64,000 nt of DNA from Hygrophila difformis (GCA_030278955.1 JAOANR010000010.1:24334444-24398443); one strand, 5' to 3'. Positions 31,335 through 43,354 are shown, counted from the stretch's first letter. The notes: generated from the letters alone by a model not told the origin. Numbers and translations: made by a program.

Positions 31335-33759
31335 TTACATCTTTCTCTCGGGCACATACCTTGGCATGTTCAGCATTGTGTTTACACGGGACACACCTTC
31401 TAGTGCAGACCACTCTTGTCCATATACACTGGTATTCATATGTTCAATGTCTGAGTCTGCCTCCTTATTAGCTTCTTCATTTTCTTGTCCATGAGTAGTG
31501 TTGCCGAACCCAGCAGCAGCAGAGTGGTTCAGTGCTGTTGGATGAGGAATGTCATCATTCATTGCAACATAATTGTGTTCAGGTGAAAGGGCGTGTGCAG
31601 TGGATTTGGCGATGGAAGTGGTAGATTCGTCTGTATCAAGGAATAGGCAAACCACCGCACAGTCATCAACTTTTGAAGTCGGATACTTAGATTTCCATGC
31701 CCTAACTGCTGTCTGCACTAGTGTTCTTGCAGCATATGAACGCGAAGAGCAAGAGCCCACAATGTCCACCACTTCTTTGTTTGACAGGACATCCCAAATC
31801 TGCAAAAAAATTAAAATTTTGTATTAAAAATCCAAAGAAACTGCTTCAAAATGTAGTACCAAAAAAAAAAACAATAAAAGAATATAAGCTCTAGCTTTCA
31901 TACCCCATCTGTTGCTAAGACTACAAACTCATCTTTCTTGGTGATGCGTCTATGTGAAATTTCAGGCACAGAAATTAGACCGAAGTCCTTGAGACAGAAA
32001 TCACCAAATGCACGTGCCATAGCAAGACCAGGAGCATCATTGTTTGGCAACCATACTCTTGCAACCTCAGGCTCTTCTTGTAGGGCAAAAACACGTCCTT
32101 TACACTTACGGATCCTTTCTGCTTCTCCTGCATGTCAGAAAAGAATTCAAATTAACCATACATATATAAACTGAAAGCAGACTATTCTAACGTTGGGAAC
32201 AATGAAAGAAAGTACATGGTTTCAATTGTCAAGATTTCAAATCATTTGGTAAGAACCAGTACCTGGAAGGTTAGGTTTAAGATCCACTGTCAGTTGCACT
32301 GCAACTAGTGAATTACTTTCATCTCTTGTACCTAGAATAGCTCTTGAATCCCCAACATTCCCAATTACGAGATCCTGGCCCTGTCGAAGATTATAGAGGC
32401 AATGTTAGAAGTCACAGTTTTACAGAGCACAGATTGTAGACTAAAATGTACATCACCTGCTTCACCATGGTAACAGCTGTGGTTCCACTGCAGAAGCAAT
32501 CAATATTTGCATACATTCTCAACTCCCTGTCCATGACCTTAAAAGCCTTCAGAAAAGACTCTTTCAGTGTATAAAAGACCTCTGGATGTTTTTCAGTTTC
32601 TTCAGTATCAATGGAAGCCCTAGATTCCTCATCAGCCGACAAGAAAGAAGCATCTTCTGCGCACAAGCTGCCAGTCGAATTTAAACTGACCTCCCGAAGA
32701 ATCTCATCACTCTTTATGTTCACTTCCCAATGAGTACTGAGCTTCAGCGGAAGAGAATCCCTCACTCGTTTTGCGACCATGTGCCCATAAGGACCATGGC
32801 CATCGAAAACTCCACAAAATACGGTGTCTTCTCTTGAACCAAACTTCTGCATAATTTATCACAATGAATCAATAGTTGCACTGTCTTACATGCTATGTCA
32901 GACAAGATGTCTCGTTCTAGCGTAGTACTATTTAGCCATGCACCTATAACACTAAAAAGTTATCACAATGCACTTCAAATCTAATCAGTAATCATTGCTC
33001 AAGAAATGTGTAAATTTAACAAGCAATCAAATCAAGCACACATGTATCATTATTTTTACAATATTCATAACATGTATTATTTTTACACATGTATTAGACA
33101 TTCATACATGATGAACCAACCAAAAACATATCCTTAGCAAAACTAAGAACATGCAAAACAATCCCTGACATTTGCTGTACAAAATTATAATGCCGCAGAT
33201 TCTTTTCATCTGAATAGAACCTTATCCAAGAAACCTAAATTGCAAACAAAAAATGCCACAAACAAAGATCATGAACTCACCATACTTGGAGTGTCTGTGG
33301 GTTTGAGGATTAAGCCTTCAACAAGTTAACAATGCAAACTTTGAAGGATAGAATTCAAAACAAATTTATCAAATCAAGAAAATCAAAAGCATCTAGACTC
33401 CAAAAATACATAATCCCGAAAAGAAAAATCATGTAAAGCATTAATTTAACTTTGTTCATTTCACTCATTATAAGTTAAAGACAGAAACATCAGTAAGCAA
33501 GGAACAAAAAGCTAACCTCCCAAACAATCATGGCATCTTGATTGATCCCTTTCTTGCCTTGCTGGCTAAAGAGTGAAGCAATCTCGCTCGAACCATTCAG
33601 GAACATCCGCCCTGGAGTCCGGTGCAGTCGTTCCTCCTTCCTATAGTCAAAAGAAGAATTCCGAGAGCCAGGCCTCCTTTTCAGACTCTTTCTCTTCCTT
33701 ATTCCCATTGGAGAACAGGGCAGAGGACTCCTGCTTTCTGCAGACAAGCAGGACCCCAT
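31335..33759 (-). CDS. Protein phosphatase 2C, clade E (PP2C33-like), 5 coding exons
   Basis: On the minus strand the coding exons are 33759-33517, 32846-32457, 32380-32263, 32127-31904 and 31799-31335, joined in frame with GT-AG introns into 479 aa. It is a Mn/Mg-dependent Ser/Thr phosphatase. Visible motifs are KGINQDAMIVWE, VFCGVFDGHGPYGH (metal-binding Asp), FCSGTTAVTMV, GNVGDSRA, GLAMARAFGDFCLKDFGL, LATDGIWDVLSN and SKVDDCAVVCLFLD. All metal-coordinating acidic positions are present. The N-terminus MGSCLS has Gly2 and Cys4, typical of N-myristoylation plus palmitoylation in clade E members, so plasma-membrane attachment is inferred. I chose ATG 33759 rather than the upstream in-frame ATG 33900 because of that conserved N-terminus. 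The C-terminal tail after the catalytic core (about 120 aa, ending MLNMPRYVPERKM) is acidic and Ser/Thr-rich. The gene appears intact. Confidence 0.93.
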
Positions 33760-34860
33760 TCTTAGGGCCCTGATAATGCTCAGTATGCACTCCAGACCAG
33801 CCCCCCAGTCACACCAACTAGTTTCTGTATCGGCAGCCGTACCGACAAACCAGATAGAAATCCCCTTGATGCCTTTGAATTCAGTTCCCAAAATATCCAA
33901 CTCAACACAAGCAGCCTGAATTCCAGTAAAAGCAAAACCTCAGATGAAATTTCAATTCATACCAGTAATTACTTAGATACAATCATACAAAACCATCCCT
34001 TCAAATTAGTAAACTCAGCTTTATATTCCCAACAAAGGCAAATATATGCTTCCCAGCAATAGAAATGTTTTGTCATTAAGTTTTCTAATGCTCTATCCTA
34101 AAAGGGACAGTTAAAATCGAAAGGCTAATTATGAGGGGAAAAAACACCATGATAGTTGCATAAATAATTGATGTATAATATAGCTCTTGATGTTACCCTT
34201 CCTTTCCATATTTAATTATCGGAAACTGTAATGTCTTTTCAAAAGCTAAAAAAGTGAACCGCTACGGAGCCAAAAATAGCAGATCTATGGCAAAATCCAC
34301 GCCCTTTCCACAAACCCAAGAAACAAATATTCCTTTTCCACATGCTAAACACTCTTCAATACATAAAATCAACCAAACATGAAGAAAAATTAATCAAAGA
34401 GATCAATAAATACAACTTCAAGAACCCGCTCAGAACATACCAAACAAATCCTCCCGCAGAATTCCAAAATCAAACCCCCAAAAGTCCGTTTCTTAATCGG
34501 CCCTTCCGGATCAGAATCCAATCGTACACCTTCCCCCTCTTTGTCGCAGGCGTAAATCAAGCATTTGCCGAGATCAGAACGGCAAGAAATGAAAAGGGAC
34601 AGGCGAAAACGGGGAGTAAAAGCACGCAACACGGGAAGCAGCCCACCAATACACAGAGAAAAGGGATACTGATCAACAACCGCCGAGTAAATTGGGATCG
34701 CAGGAAAAGTAAACCGCTAAATATGGGTGTTTTAGGGGCAGGGGAAAGGGCACGGCGCGAGCGGTAGTTTGGACTTTGGAGGCCTTGGCTGGCTCGCCTT
34801 CGTAGTTGTAGACCTGTTCGTTGTTTCAAAGCACCCTGATATTTACATTACAATCTAGAT
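33760..34860 (-). other. PP2C 5' leader and probable promoter side
   Basis: The less AT-rich stretch 34490-34830 has open frames on both strands but no domain. It probably contains the 5' UTR, possibly with a leader intron between about 33900 and 34500. The transcription start cannot be fixed. Confidence 0.45.
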
Positions 34861-35057
34861 TAGGGAAATGTAAAAGTATACAATCAGTCAATCACTAATC
34901 ACAACTTGTTTAATTTTAATAGTAAATAAAACATACTACAACGTTGGCTAGTAAACTGATTTTTCCTTCTCCACTATGTTAGTAATTTATAACAAGTGGG
35001 CGTTCCCTCTTGCGGCGTTTTTTCAGGATTTATAACGTAACTAAAATTATGTAGTAA
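34861..35057. other. AT-rich intergenic DNA
   Basis: Nothing recognisable between the PP2C leader and the Helitron-like repeats. Confidence 0.4.
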
Positions 35058-35826
35058 TCTATATAATCAGGAATACTTTTTAATATGTGCAGACTATTTT
35101 GTTTTCATTAAATTTAATAATTATCATTCCTCATTTTAAAGGGTTAATCAGTCATTATATGCTTATTTTTAGATCAACGGCTCTTATGAAAACACATAGC
35201 CAGATTGAGTTCACATGTAATATGCTAACTAATTACACGTCATCGAACGCATCATCAATATCTATATTTAGAAAATAAATCTGTCTATTAATAAAAACAA
35301 AATCTTGAGAAAATCTTCATTTATATTTTAAAAAGGATATAATTAACTACAAATATATACTTCCTCCGTTCTTGAATATTTTTGACGGACCTATTTTTCA
35401 CGCAGTTCAATGCATATTTTAAACCATTAATAACTCAAGCTCGGTACAAGTAAAAATTTTAAAAGTTTGATATTTAAAAGCTACATGACAAGACGAATCT
35501 AACAAGATCCCACTTGACTATTTTAACTTGTATAACTATGATGAAATTTTAAATAAAAGTCTGTGTGTGAATAATAGTCCACTATCAAACGTAAAACATT
35601 TGAGAACGGAGGTAGTATATATATATAAATTATTTGAAAGAAAACAATATATATATTTAATTTAGTAACAGTAAAAATAATTTATTTTATATGATGTCCA
35701 CCTAGGTTTGAATTTCCTTCATTCATCTTATTTTCTCCTTTATTTTCCTTTTAATTTTTTATTGCATGCATTTTAACCATTATTTAAGTAAAAGATTTTG
35801 AATATCATGTAATCCAAAAATCTATA
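35058..35826 (+). mobile_element. Helitron-like repeat copy A1, lacks 3' terminus
   Basis: Starts TCTATATAATCAGGAATAC after an A, like the 5' end of the complete Helitron at 37316. It is about 90% similar along its length to the next 770 bp (copy A2), including an internal MITE at the same place. It stops at AATCCAAAAA just before the next TC start. Confidence 0.7.
35360..35615. mobile_element. Stowaway-like MITE inside copy A1
   Basis: Ends TTCCTCCGTTCTTGAATATT and ACATTTGAGAACGGAGGTAG (inverted), flanked by TA. Confidence 0.8.
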
Positions 35827-36596
35827 TCTATATAATAAATCCTGAATATTTTTCGATATGTGCAGACCTTTTTATCCTTATTAAATTTAATTCATCATTC
35901 TTCATTTTAAAGGGTTAATCAGTCTTATATACTCATGTTTAGATCAACGACTCTTATTAAAACACATAGCCAGATTGGGTTCACATGTAATATGCTGACT
36001 AATTACACGTCATCGGACACATTATCAATATCTATATTTAGAAAATAAATCTATCTATTAATATAAACAAAATCTTAAGAAAATCTTCATTTATATTTTA
36101 AAAAGATATAATTAGCTACAAATATATACTCCCTCCGTACTTGAATGTTTTTTACAGACCTATTTTTCACGCAGTTCAATGCATATTTTAAACCATTAAT
36201 AATTCAAGTTCGGTACAAGTAAAAATTTTAAAAGTTTAATATTTAAAAGCTACATGAGACGAATCTAACAAGATCCCACTTCACTACATTTTATCTGTAT
36301 AACTATGATGAAATTTTAAATGAAAGTCTGTGTGTGAATAATAGCCCACTATCAAACGTAAAAAACGTTTGAGAACGGAGGTAGTATATATATATAAATT
36401 ATTTGAAAGAAAATTATATATATATATATTTAATTTAGTAACAGTAAAAATAATTTATTTTATATGATGTCCACCTGGGTTTGAATTTCCTTCATTCATC
36501 TTATTATCTCCTTTATTTTCCTTTTAATCTTTTATTGCATGCATTTCAACCACTATTTAAGTAAAAGATTTTGAATATCATGTAATCCAAAAAATA
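35827..36596 (+). mobile_element. Helitron-like repeat copy A2, tandem with A1
   Basis: Starts TCTATATAATAAATCCTGAA and repeats A1 head to tail, ending at the same GTAATCCAAAAA phrase. No CTRR end with a forward-strand hairpin follows; the next feature is the end of an oppositely oriented copy. A segmental duplication, not two transpositions, explains the shared internal MITE. Confidence 0.7.
36129..36384. mobile_element. Stowaway-like MITE inside copy A2
   Basis: Same element and same relative position as 35360-35615; ends CTCCCTCCGTACTTGAATG and AACGTTTGAGAACGGAGGTAG (inverted), TA-flanked. It was duplicated together with the host repeat. Confidence 0.8.
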
Positions 36597-36621
36597 CTAC
36601 ATTCTTATTTTTATCGTCATA

Positions 36622-37316
36622 TTAGTTCAACACCCGTGCGTAGCGGGCGAAAAAATCGAGTTATTATAAGCCTTAAAATCAAATTTATACTCCGATACCA
36701 AGTCTTTGAGGGATATACTTCTTATATTCTGTTACAATACAAATTATTTATAAAAAGAAATTATAACAATTTACTCCAAATTTTATATACATTTTTTTAT
36801 CCTGAAATAGAGTCAATTTTACATTAATCAATATTTTTAGAGTCAATTTAATGTTTACATCATATTTTCAATGAAATATTTTTATTTAAAATATGATTAT
36901 TATATTCCTTATATCACGATTATGTATGTTTTAGACAAATTTATAACATAATTTATTTAATAATATTATAATATTAATATTTTTAAAATATTATGTATGC
37001 AATCAAATAATTTATATATATATATTTAGTTAATTATATCTTTTTAAAGTATATATGAAGATTTTTCAAGATTTTATTTATATTAATAGATAGATTTATT
37101 TTCTAAATATATATTGATGATGTGTCTGATGACGTGTAATTAGCCAACAGATTACATGTGAACCCAATTTGGCAATGTGTTTTAATAAGAGCTGTTGATC
37201 TAAAAATGAGCATATAATAACTGATTAACCCTTTAAAATGAAGAATGATGAATTAAATTTAATATGGACAAAAGAGTCTGCACATATCAAGAAAGTATTC
37301 AGGATTATTATATAGA
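36622..37316 (-). mobile_element. Complete non-autonomous Helitron (695 bp)
   Basis: On the minus strand it begins TCTATATAATAATCCTGAAT at 37316 and ends with hairpin CCCG-CTACGCA-CGGG, a 9-nt spacer and CTAA at 36622. The host bases are A before and T after, as expected for Helitron insertion between A and T. Its first 270 bp match copies A1 and A2 in inverted orientation. It has no coding capacity. Confidence 0.85.
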
Positions 37317-37686
37317 TAATGAATTAAAAATAATAAAAATTTAATTAAATTAAATTAAAATATTAACTACCAAATTTTTTCCATAATCAATGTGGGAAAA
37401 AATTGGAGAAAATATTATGGACTAAAATAATATTTTAAAAATTAACAAATAATCAAAACTTAATTATAATCAAAATTTATTTTATAAAATTATGGATTAG
37501 TCTATAGAAACTAATCACAACAAAAATTTAAAATATATTACGTAATAAAATATAAGTTTTAAATGATGAAAAGATAACAAAAAAACATAAATAATATTTT
37601 TTTAAAAATTTGGGAATAATAGTCAAAATGTGCAACATATTATGGAGTAAAACTGTATTTTTAGAACCTTAATAATGCAAAATATA

Positions 37687-37880
37687 CTCCATCAGTTCCG
37701 TGAATCCCGTCCCAAAATTTTTGGACACGGTATTTTAGGTCTAATGATAAAGCGGGGTGATTAGTTGATGCGATGTTGATGTTTATGAAGTAAGTTTTTT
37801 TTTTAAAAAAAGGGTAATCTGACAATTATAGTGGGACGGAACAAAAAGAAAAGTGAGACGAATTAGTGGGACGGATTGAG
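37687..37880. mobile_element. Stowaway-like MITE
   Basis: Ends CTCCATCAGTTCCGTGAAT and GTGGGACGGATTGAG (inverted), flanked by TA. Confidence 0.65.
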
Positions 37881-37929
37881 TAATTTTTTTCTAATTTTGA
37901 ATAGTTAAGGGGTATTTATTTTCCACTTG

Positions 37930-38013
37930 CTCTCATCATTTTAGATATGAAAGAAAACTATATATAATTAATTTTGTAACAGTAAAAATAATTTAATTTA
38001 TATTATGTCCACC
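37930..38013. repeat. Fragment related to Helitron-like copies A1/A2
   Basis: AAAGAAAACTATATATAATT followed by TAACAGTAAAAATAATTTA and ATGTCCACC matches the segment near 35637-35703. It is the target into which the next insertion went. Confidence 0.65.
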
Positions 38014-38051
38014 ACATTTGCTGCGCTCTTGCGCCTATCACCCAAAAAAAA
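38014..38051 (+). mobile_element. 38-bp retroposed insert with A-tail and 17-bp TSD
   Basis: TTTATATTATGTCCACC occurs at 37997-38013 and again at 38052-38068. Between them are about 30 bp (starting ACATTTGCTGCGCTC) ending in an A8 run. An A-tail plus a long perfect target duplication is the mark of LINE-mediated retroposition, here truncated almost to nothing. Confidence 0.75.
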
Positions 38052-38068
38052 TTTATATTATGTCCACC

Positions 38069-40984
38069 TCTCTTTTGTCCCCCCCTCATTCGAACGATGC
38101 TGCCATAGTAGAGTGTTCTGTGGGAAAGGAGGAGGTGTGGCAAGTGGTTAAAGATTTGAAAGGCATGTCTGCTCCAGCCCTGATGGCTTCTCTGCCATGT
38201 TCTACAAGCTTTATTAGGAAGATGTTGAAGATAGTGTTCCTTCCCCCAAGAGTATGTTGCTACTTCCATCTGCTTAATTCCCAAAATCAAAGTCCCAAAA
38301 TAGGTTACACATTACAGACCTATAAGCCTTTGTAATATATGCTACAAGATTCTTACCAAAGTAATAGTTAACAAGTTGAGACTGGTCCTTCAGAGCTATA
38401 TTAGCCCTTTCTGATTGGCTTTTCTTCCCAGGCGTGGCACTTCGGGCAATGCCATCATCCTGTAAGAAGCCCTCAATGCTTTCAAGAATATGCACCGTAA
38501 ATCCCAAGACTTCCTCCTCAAGATTGATCTTGAAAAAGCCTATGACCATATTCAGTGGGATTTTATTGAGCAATGTATTATTGAAATGGGGCTGCCTTCA
38601 ATGCTTATTAACATTATTATGTTCTGCGTGAGATCTCCCACTTACTCAATCCTTTGGATCGGAATGATCTCCATTGCCTTTTCATTAACCATCAACCCTG
38701 GTTAAAGGTATTCGCCAAGGAGACCCGATTTCGCCATGCCTTTTCATTATTGCAATGGAGAAACTCTCTCGATCCATAAACGCTAAAATGGAGGATGGAA
38801 GTTGGCTGCCAGTCTCCTTAGGCAGAGGCATAATGCCTCTTACCCACCTCATGTTCTCAGATGATTTGCTTCTATTTTCTAAAGCATTGATTGCCAATGC
38901 ACAAAACATGGACCTCATTCTTTCTGATTTTGCAGGTCAGGCAAGCCTCAATAAATGTGAGGAAGTCTGCAGCGTTTGCCTATTACAATGTTCCGGAGTA
39001 ACTCAAGTCCCATATTGCTGCTACATTGAACATCAACTTTATTATGGACTTGGGAAGCTACCTCGGCTTTCGTTTGTTCCATGGATCAGTCCGCGAAGAT
39101 CATTTTGAGTTCCTTGTTTAAAAAATGCACTCAAAAATGGGAATGTGGAAGAGAGCTCTCCTCAACAGGGCTGGTCGCTTAACACTTGCAAGGTCAGTTC
39201 TACCAGCTATCCCCTTTTACATTTCTTGGCTTCCAACCTCTATATGTGATGAACTTGATTGGATCATCAAGAAATTCTTATGGAAAGACGCTGCGGACCA
39301 TGGAATCACAGGGTTAAGTGGGACAAGGTGGCAACACCCAAAAAGATGGTAGGCTTGGGTATTCGCAGGTGTAGGGAGATGAATGTTGCTATGCTTGGTA
39401 AGTTATCTATGGACTCAAAAATCCGTCTGACAAACCATGGGCTCGAATGATTGGGCAGAAATACAATTATGTGAATATAGTATGCTCCTTGGCCAACGGC
39501 CTCCACAGTCTACCGTGCCATTTTAAATGCTGACCATATCCTTATGGAGGGGTTTAGACTTTGTCATGGGGATGGCAGCTATAACTTCTGGTATAGCAAT
39601 TGGCTTCCCAAAGAGCGAATTGCCCCCCGAATACCTTTTGTTCACACCTTAGACACTGATCTCTGGATTATTGATTTCATTGCCAATGATAAGTGGAGAT
39701 GGGAATCTCTCTCCACCCAAGTTCCAGATCACATTTGACAGAAGGTTCAGCAATATGGCCCCATCACCCCCCACAGCTCATGTAATGACCAATGGTGTTG
39801 GTCAGGCACTGCGAATGGTGTTTACACGGTCTCCTCTGGCTACAATTGGATCATGGATAGAAAAGGCTATAAAAGGATGAGTCTACATCATAAGTCTGGA
39901 ATACTCGGACTCCAGAAAGATTTAGATTCCTTCTTTGGCTTAGTGCACAGAATTCCCTCCAAACGAATGTCACTCTCTTCAATCACCGTCTCACCTCCTC
40001 ACCTCGATGCATTATATGTGGCAACAATGATGAAACTCTTGCTCACTTGTTCTTCCTATGCCCTTAGCTAGCTGCCTCTTGGAAGTGTATTAGTAGTCCC
40101 CCTCTCATTCCCTTGGACCTACCTGACTCATAATTTGCTAGGCACCTCCACAGACTTTGTAGACGCTGGACCAACCTTCATTGGGCTCTTTTTAGGGTTA
40201 TTTGGACCATGAGGAATGCAGCTTGCCTTCAAGGAGAAAATGTTTCAACATGTTCGGTTGTCCATGCTGCGCACTCCCTTGGCATTTCTCTCTAAAATGC
40301 TCTTGCTAGACTTGATCGCCAGTCAGCTCTTAAAATGATCTCCTGAAATCCTAGTAATGCTTCTTGAATTATCCCTCATTTTGACGGAAGCTCTTTTGAG
40401 AACCCGAGATCCGCAGGATTTGGATGTGTCATTCGGACGAGTCAGGGCCGCTGGATTTAAAGATCATCAGGTTTCATTGGCAAAGATACTAACTTAACCG
40501 CTGAACTACATGCTATGTATAGAGATATGCTGATGCTACATGATATCGGTATCTCCACTTGCTCCTGCTACTCAGACTCTCAAGATGCCTTGAGGCATAC
40601 ATCTTGCAAGGCCGAATCCCACCACTGCATGTCCCCCTTCTTCGGAACAATAATGATCTACTGGACAACCAGCCTGGTTATACGTGGACTCACATTCACA
40701 GGGAGGGTAACTTAGTTGCGGATGTGCTAGCCAAACGTGGAGCCAACATGGAAGACTTCTTCACTAGTTGGGCGTTCCCCCGGATGAGGCTAAACCTCTC
40801 TTAGCCACAGATGCAGCTGGGACATTGTACCCCCGGCTTTAATTCTTTCCTTTCTTCTTTCCTATTTTTCCTTTCCCCCTGCTCTAGCTAGTTTCTCTTT
40901 TTATTTCTATATATATGTTTGGTTTTCCAAACTTTCCCCGACGCCTTCGTGCGTCCATGTTAGCAACAAAAAAAAAAAAAAAAA
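38069..40984 (+). mobile_element. 5'-truncated L1-type LINE with RNase H
   Basis: The element begins in the endonuclease-RT linker and runs to a poly(A) tail at about 40967-40984; ORF1 and the endonuclease are absent. The forward sequence order matches plant L1 elements. No target duplication was recognised, and the 5' border abuts the small insert's TSD, so the exact start is uncertain. Confidence 0.85.
38080..40803 (+). pseudogene. LINE reverse transcriptase and RNase H relic
   Basis: Pieces in several frames: VKDLKGMSAP near 38142; a YRPISLCNICYKILTK block near 38320; LLKIDLEKAYDHIQWDFIEQ at 38515-38575; GIRQGDPISPCLFIIAMEK at 38705-38765; FSDDLLLFSKAL near 38857-38890; and MWKRALLNRAGRLTLARSVL after 39125. 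RNase H follows at about 40378-40800, with FDGSS, AELHAM, YSDSQDAL and HIHREGNLVADVLAKRGA. At least six frame changes or stops make it non-functional. Confidence 0.88.
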
Positions 40985-41179
40985 CGAGACATAATACTTT
41001 TTTCTCCTCCTCCTTGTTCTCCATGTAAATTGTAGAAAAATATATTCTATCATAGTTAAAATTTTACATCATTATATAAAAAATTAATTACACAATTTGA
41101 GCTTGGTGGTCGGAATTAAAGAAAAATAAATTCTATTATAATTAAAATTTGCATAATTATATAAAAATTAATGGCAACT

Positions 41180-41231
41180 TTTGAACTCGGGAGGGCGACT
41201 GCGCCCAAGCCCATGCATAGGACCGCCACTG
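41180..41231. mobile_element. Right end of a hAT-like element, left end not found
   Basis: Reading inward on the minus strand from 41231 gives CAGTGGCGGTCCTATGCATG, the terminus type of the other hAT elements here. No partner with a matching 8-bp duplication was found to the left, where the LINE lies. Confidence 0.4.
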
Positions 41232-41891
41232 CTTTCATGTTAGAATTATATTCTTTCAATCTTGTTGAGTTACATTTTATATTTTAATTTGTAAAATGTA
41301 CAATATTTATGACAAAAACATATTTAATTTAAAAAATTGTATGACACATCCTACAAAACACCCGTATTAAAAAAAAAAAAAAAAAATCCACCTACTTGAG
41401 ACAACGGGTATGTTATCCTCATGAATGAACAAACAACATTAAGAATACAAGGAAACATAGAGAAAAACATACTTTAACAAAGAGAGAAATGCTCCAAGTT
41501 TCATGAAACAGAGTAAACTAGCTTTGACAATTTCTTTATAGTATATACCTCGTATTCATCTAAAAGTATTTGGTAGTTCCGACTTCCTATGTATCAATCT
41601 GCTCAAAACAGCGAGAAAGAAATTCCTATAATGAAATAATTAAGAAATTCCTTCCCTCCCTTCCATCCCAGTTTATCTTTCTTTTCTTGTCTTTCTTTCT
41701 TAATTTGATGGTATCCAAATTGTCCTTTGGCATGGAGAAAGCACATCCAGCAAAAACTCTAGAATAACTCTTTTGGCAGTTGAAGTTTACACTGATTCCA
41801 ATTTGATAACTTGTGGAAGGCACTTATTGCCATTCCAAATTTCTCCTTAATTAAGTTCTTCTTTCCATAGATAATTGCAATAAAAAAAGTA
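41232..41891. other. Intergenic DNA, nothing recognised
   Basis: AT-rich, with an A-run near 41370-41386. Short open frames near 41570-41820 have no family resemblance. Confidence 0.4.
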
Positions 41892-42414
41892 CGCCCTCTG
41901 TCTCAACTAACCTGTCTTTTTTTACTTCTCCACATAATCCAATTCACTTTTAAAACTGTTAATATCTCATAATATATACTTTCTTCGTTTTTTTTTTAAG
42001 TTTACACTTCATGTTTTCACGCAATCCACTACACATTTTTAATGCTTAATATCTCAAATTATATAAATGTAAAGATTATAAAAGTTTGATATTCTAAATC
42101 TATGTGATTAGACAAATCCAACAAGATTTCACTTGACTATATTTTATCTTATATAATTGTGTTAAAAAGTTGAATTAAATCTACTCAATGAATAGTAATT
42201 ACTATGGAAACGTAAACTTTATTAAAAGAACGAAGGAAGTACAACTAAAAATGATGTAAAATATATATTTCAAAACTATACGATTAGACGAATTTAACAA
42301 GACCCAATTCGACCATATTTTTCTAAATATATTTTTTCTATAAGATTAAGTCAAAGTTGAACAATGAACAGTGTAAAAAAGTCAAAGGAGACAAGTTTAC
42401 TTGGACGGAGGGAG
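41892..42414. mobile_element. Stowaway-like MITE interrupted by another
   Basis: Outer ends CGCCCTCTGTCTCAACTAAC and AGTTTACTTGGACGGAGGGAG (inverted), TA on both sides. It is split by the MITE at 41979-42239. Confidence 0.75.
41979..42239. mobile_element. MITE nested in a MITE
   Basis: Ends CTTTCTTCGTTTTTTTTTTA and AAAAGAACGAAGGAAG (inverted) with TA on both sides, lying inside 41892-42414. The outer element is therefore older. Confidence 0.75.
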
Positions 42415-42848
42415 TATTAGCTTGTTGATACCAGTCAAAATTGACTATTATTTTCATCAATTTTCGTGTCCTCGCCATGAGAATAAATTCACATGTTAGG
42501 GTAATTTGTACAATCAAGCGATTAAATTGAGCGAAAATTTATATTTTTGTGATGAAATTATATAAATTAAATACAATTTAGTAGAAAATTCATTCAATAA
42601 TTAATAAAATTTCTAGTGTTTTGCAAAAATAAAATAAAATAAAATAATTGATGAACAAGAATTAAGACCAAGCCGGGCCCATTTTATTGCAGCCTATTTC
42701 AATTCTCATTTGAGTCACCTTCTTTCCCGATCACCCTCTCCTATCTGTCCAAAGTCCAAACACCTCACACCCAGGGCCGCGGACATTTTGGAGGCCCCGA
42801 GAAAAAGAAAAAAAAAAGAAAAAGAAAGAGTCCTATAAAGAGAATTAT
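42415..42848. other. Intergenic; possible hAT-like left end at 42773
   Basis: CAGGGCCGCGGACATTTTGG (from about 42773) followed by GGCCCCGAGAAAAAG resembles the start of a common plant hAT family. A matching end might be near 43565-43605 (GTGGGGCCCTACGGTC), but no 8-bp duplication was recognised. Confidence 0.35.
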
Positions 42849-43028
42849 ATTTTTTTTATAATATCCGAATATTCCATGCCACATTAGATTTGAGACTAAT
42901 TTATTTAGAATTTGCATGGGCAATGAAGATCATCTCTCCTAAAACAGTTTTTACATTTACAAAGCTCAAACCCCAGATCTTACTTAAGCGAATAGAACCT
43001 CAATCCATTCAAGTCAACTGCTGTTGGT
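42849..43028 (-). mobile_element. SINE family 2
   Basis: On the minus strand it begins ACCAACAGCAGTTGACTTGA, has a B-box-like GGGGTTTGAGC, and ends in an A-tail (T-run at 42850-42857 on +). Related to the fragment at 29775-29898. Confidence 0.65.
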
Positions 43029-43182
43029 AAAATTATATTTAATTATTATATAAATTAATTTAATATTTATTTTATTAAACTATATAAAATTGTAGTACTA
43101 TTTAATTTTATCAAAACATATATTATTTAATTTACGATTTTTATTTACCCAGAAGGTTGAATGAATTATTAAACTATATAAG

Positions 43183-43354
43183 GGATGAAGACTTAGCCCA
43201 AAAGTGGTTAAGTTTCTCGACTTCCAACGGAAGATTAAAGGTTCGATTCCCCACCGGTCCCGTATCCACCCTTTTATTCTCCTTTGTAATTTGTGTGACA
43301 TGGACTCTCACCACCTCTTTCCAAGCCTTTATAGGTTGTTCAGCAAAAAAAAAA
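43183..43354 (+). mobile_element. tRNA-derived SINE, family 1, best copy
   Basis: Box A region TTAGCCCAAAAGTGGTTAAG, box B GGTTCGATTCC, body TTTGTAATTTGTGTGACATG and tail GTTCAGC followed by A10. It is the most complete of the five family 1 copies here. Confidence 0.85.

Noticed and set aside
33490..33900. Upstream ATG 33900 as the PP2C start
   Set aside because: The extra 47 residues have no family counterpart, while the internal MGSCLS start matches the conserved clade E N-terminus.
35340..36390. Two independent MITE insertions at the same site
   Set aside because: Both MITEs sit at the same position in tandem copies A1 and A2, so the second arose by duplication of the host repeat.
43183..43354. 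A functional tRNA gene because of clear A and B boxes
   Set aside because: The cloverleaf is not complete, the body continues for 100 bp and ends in an A-run, and four other copies share it, so it is a SINE.
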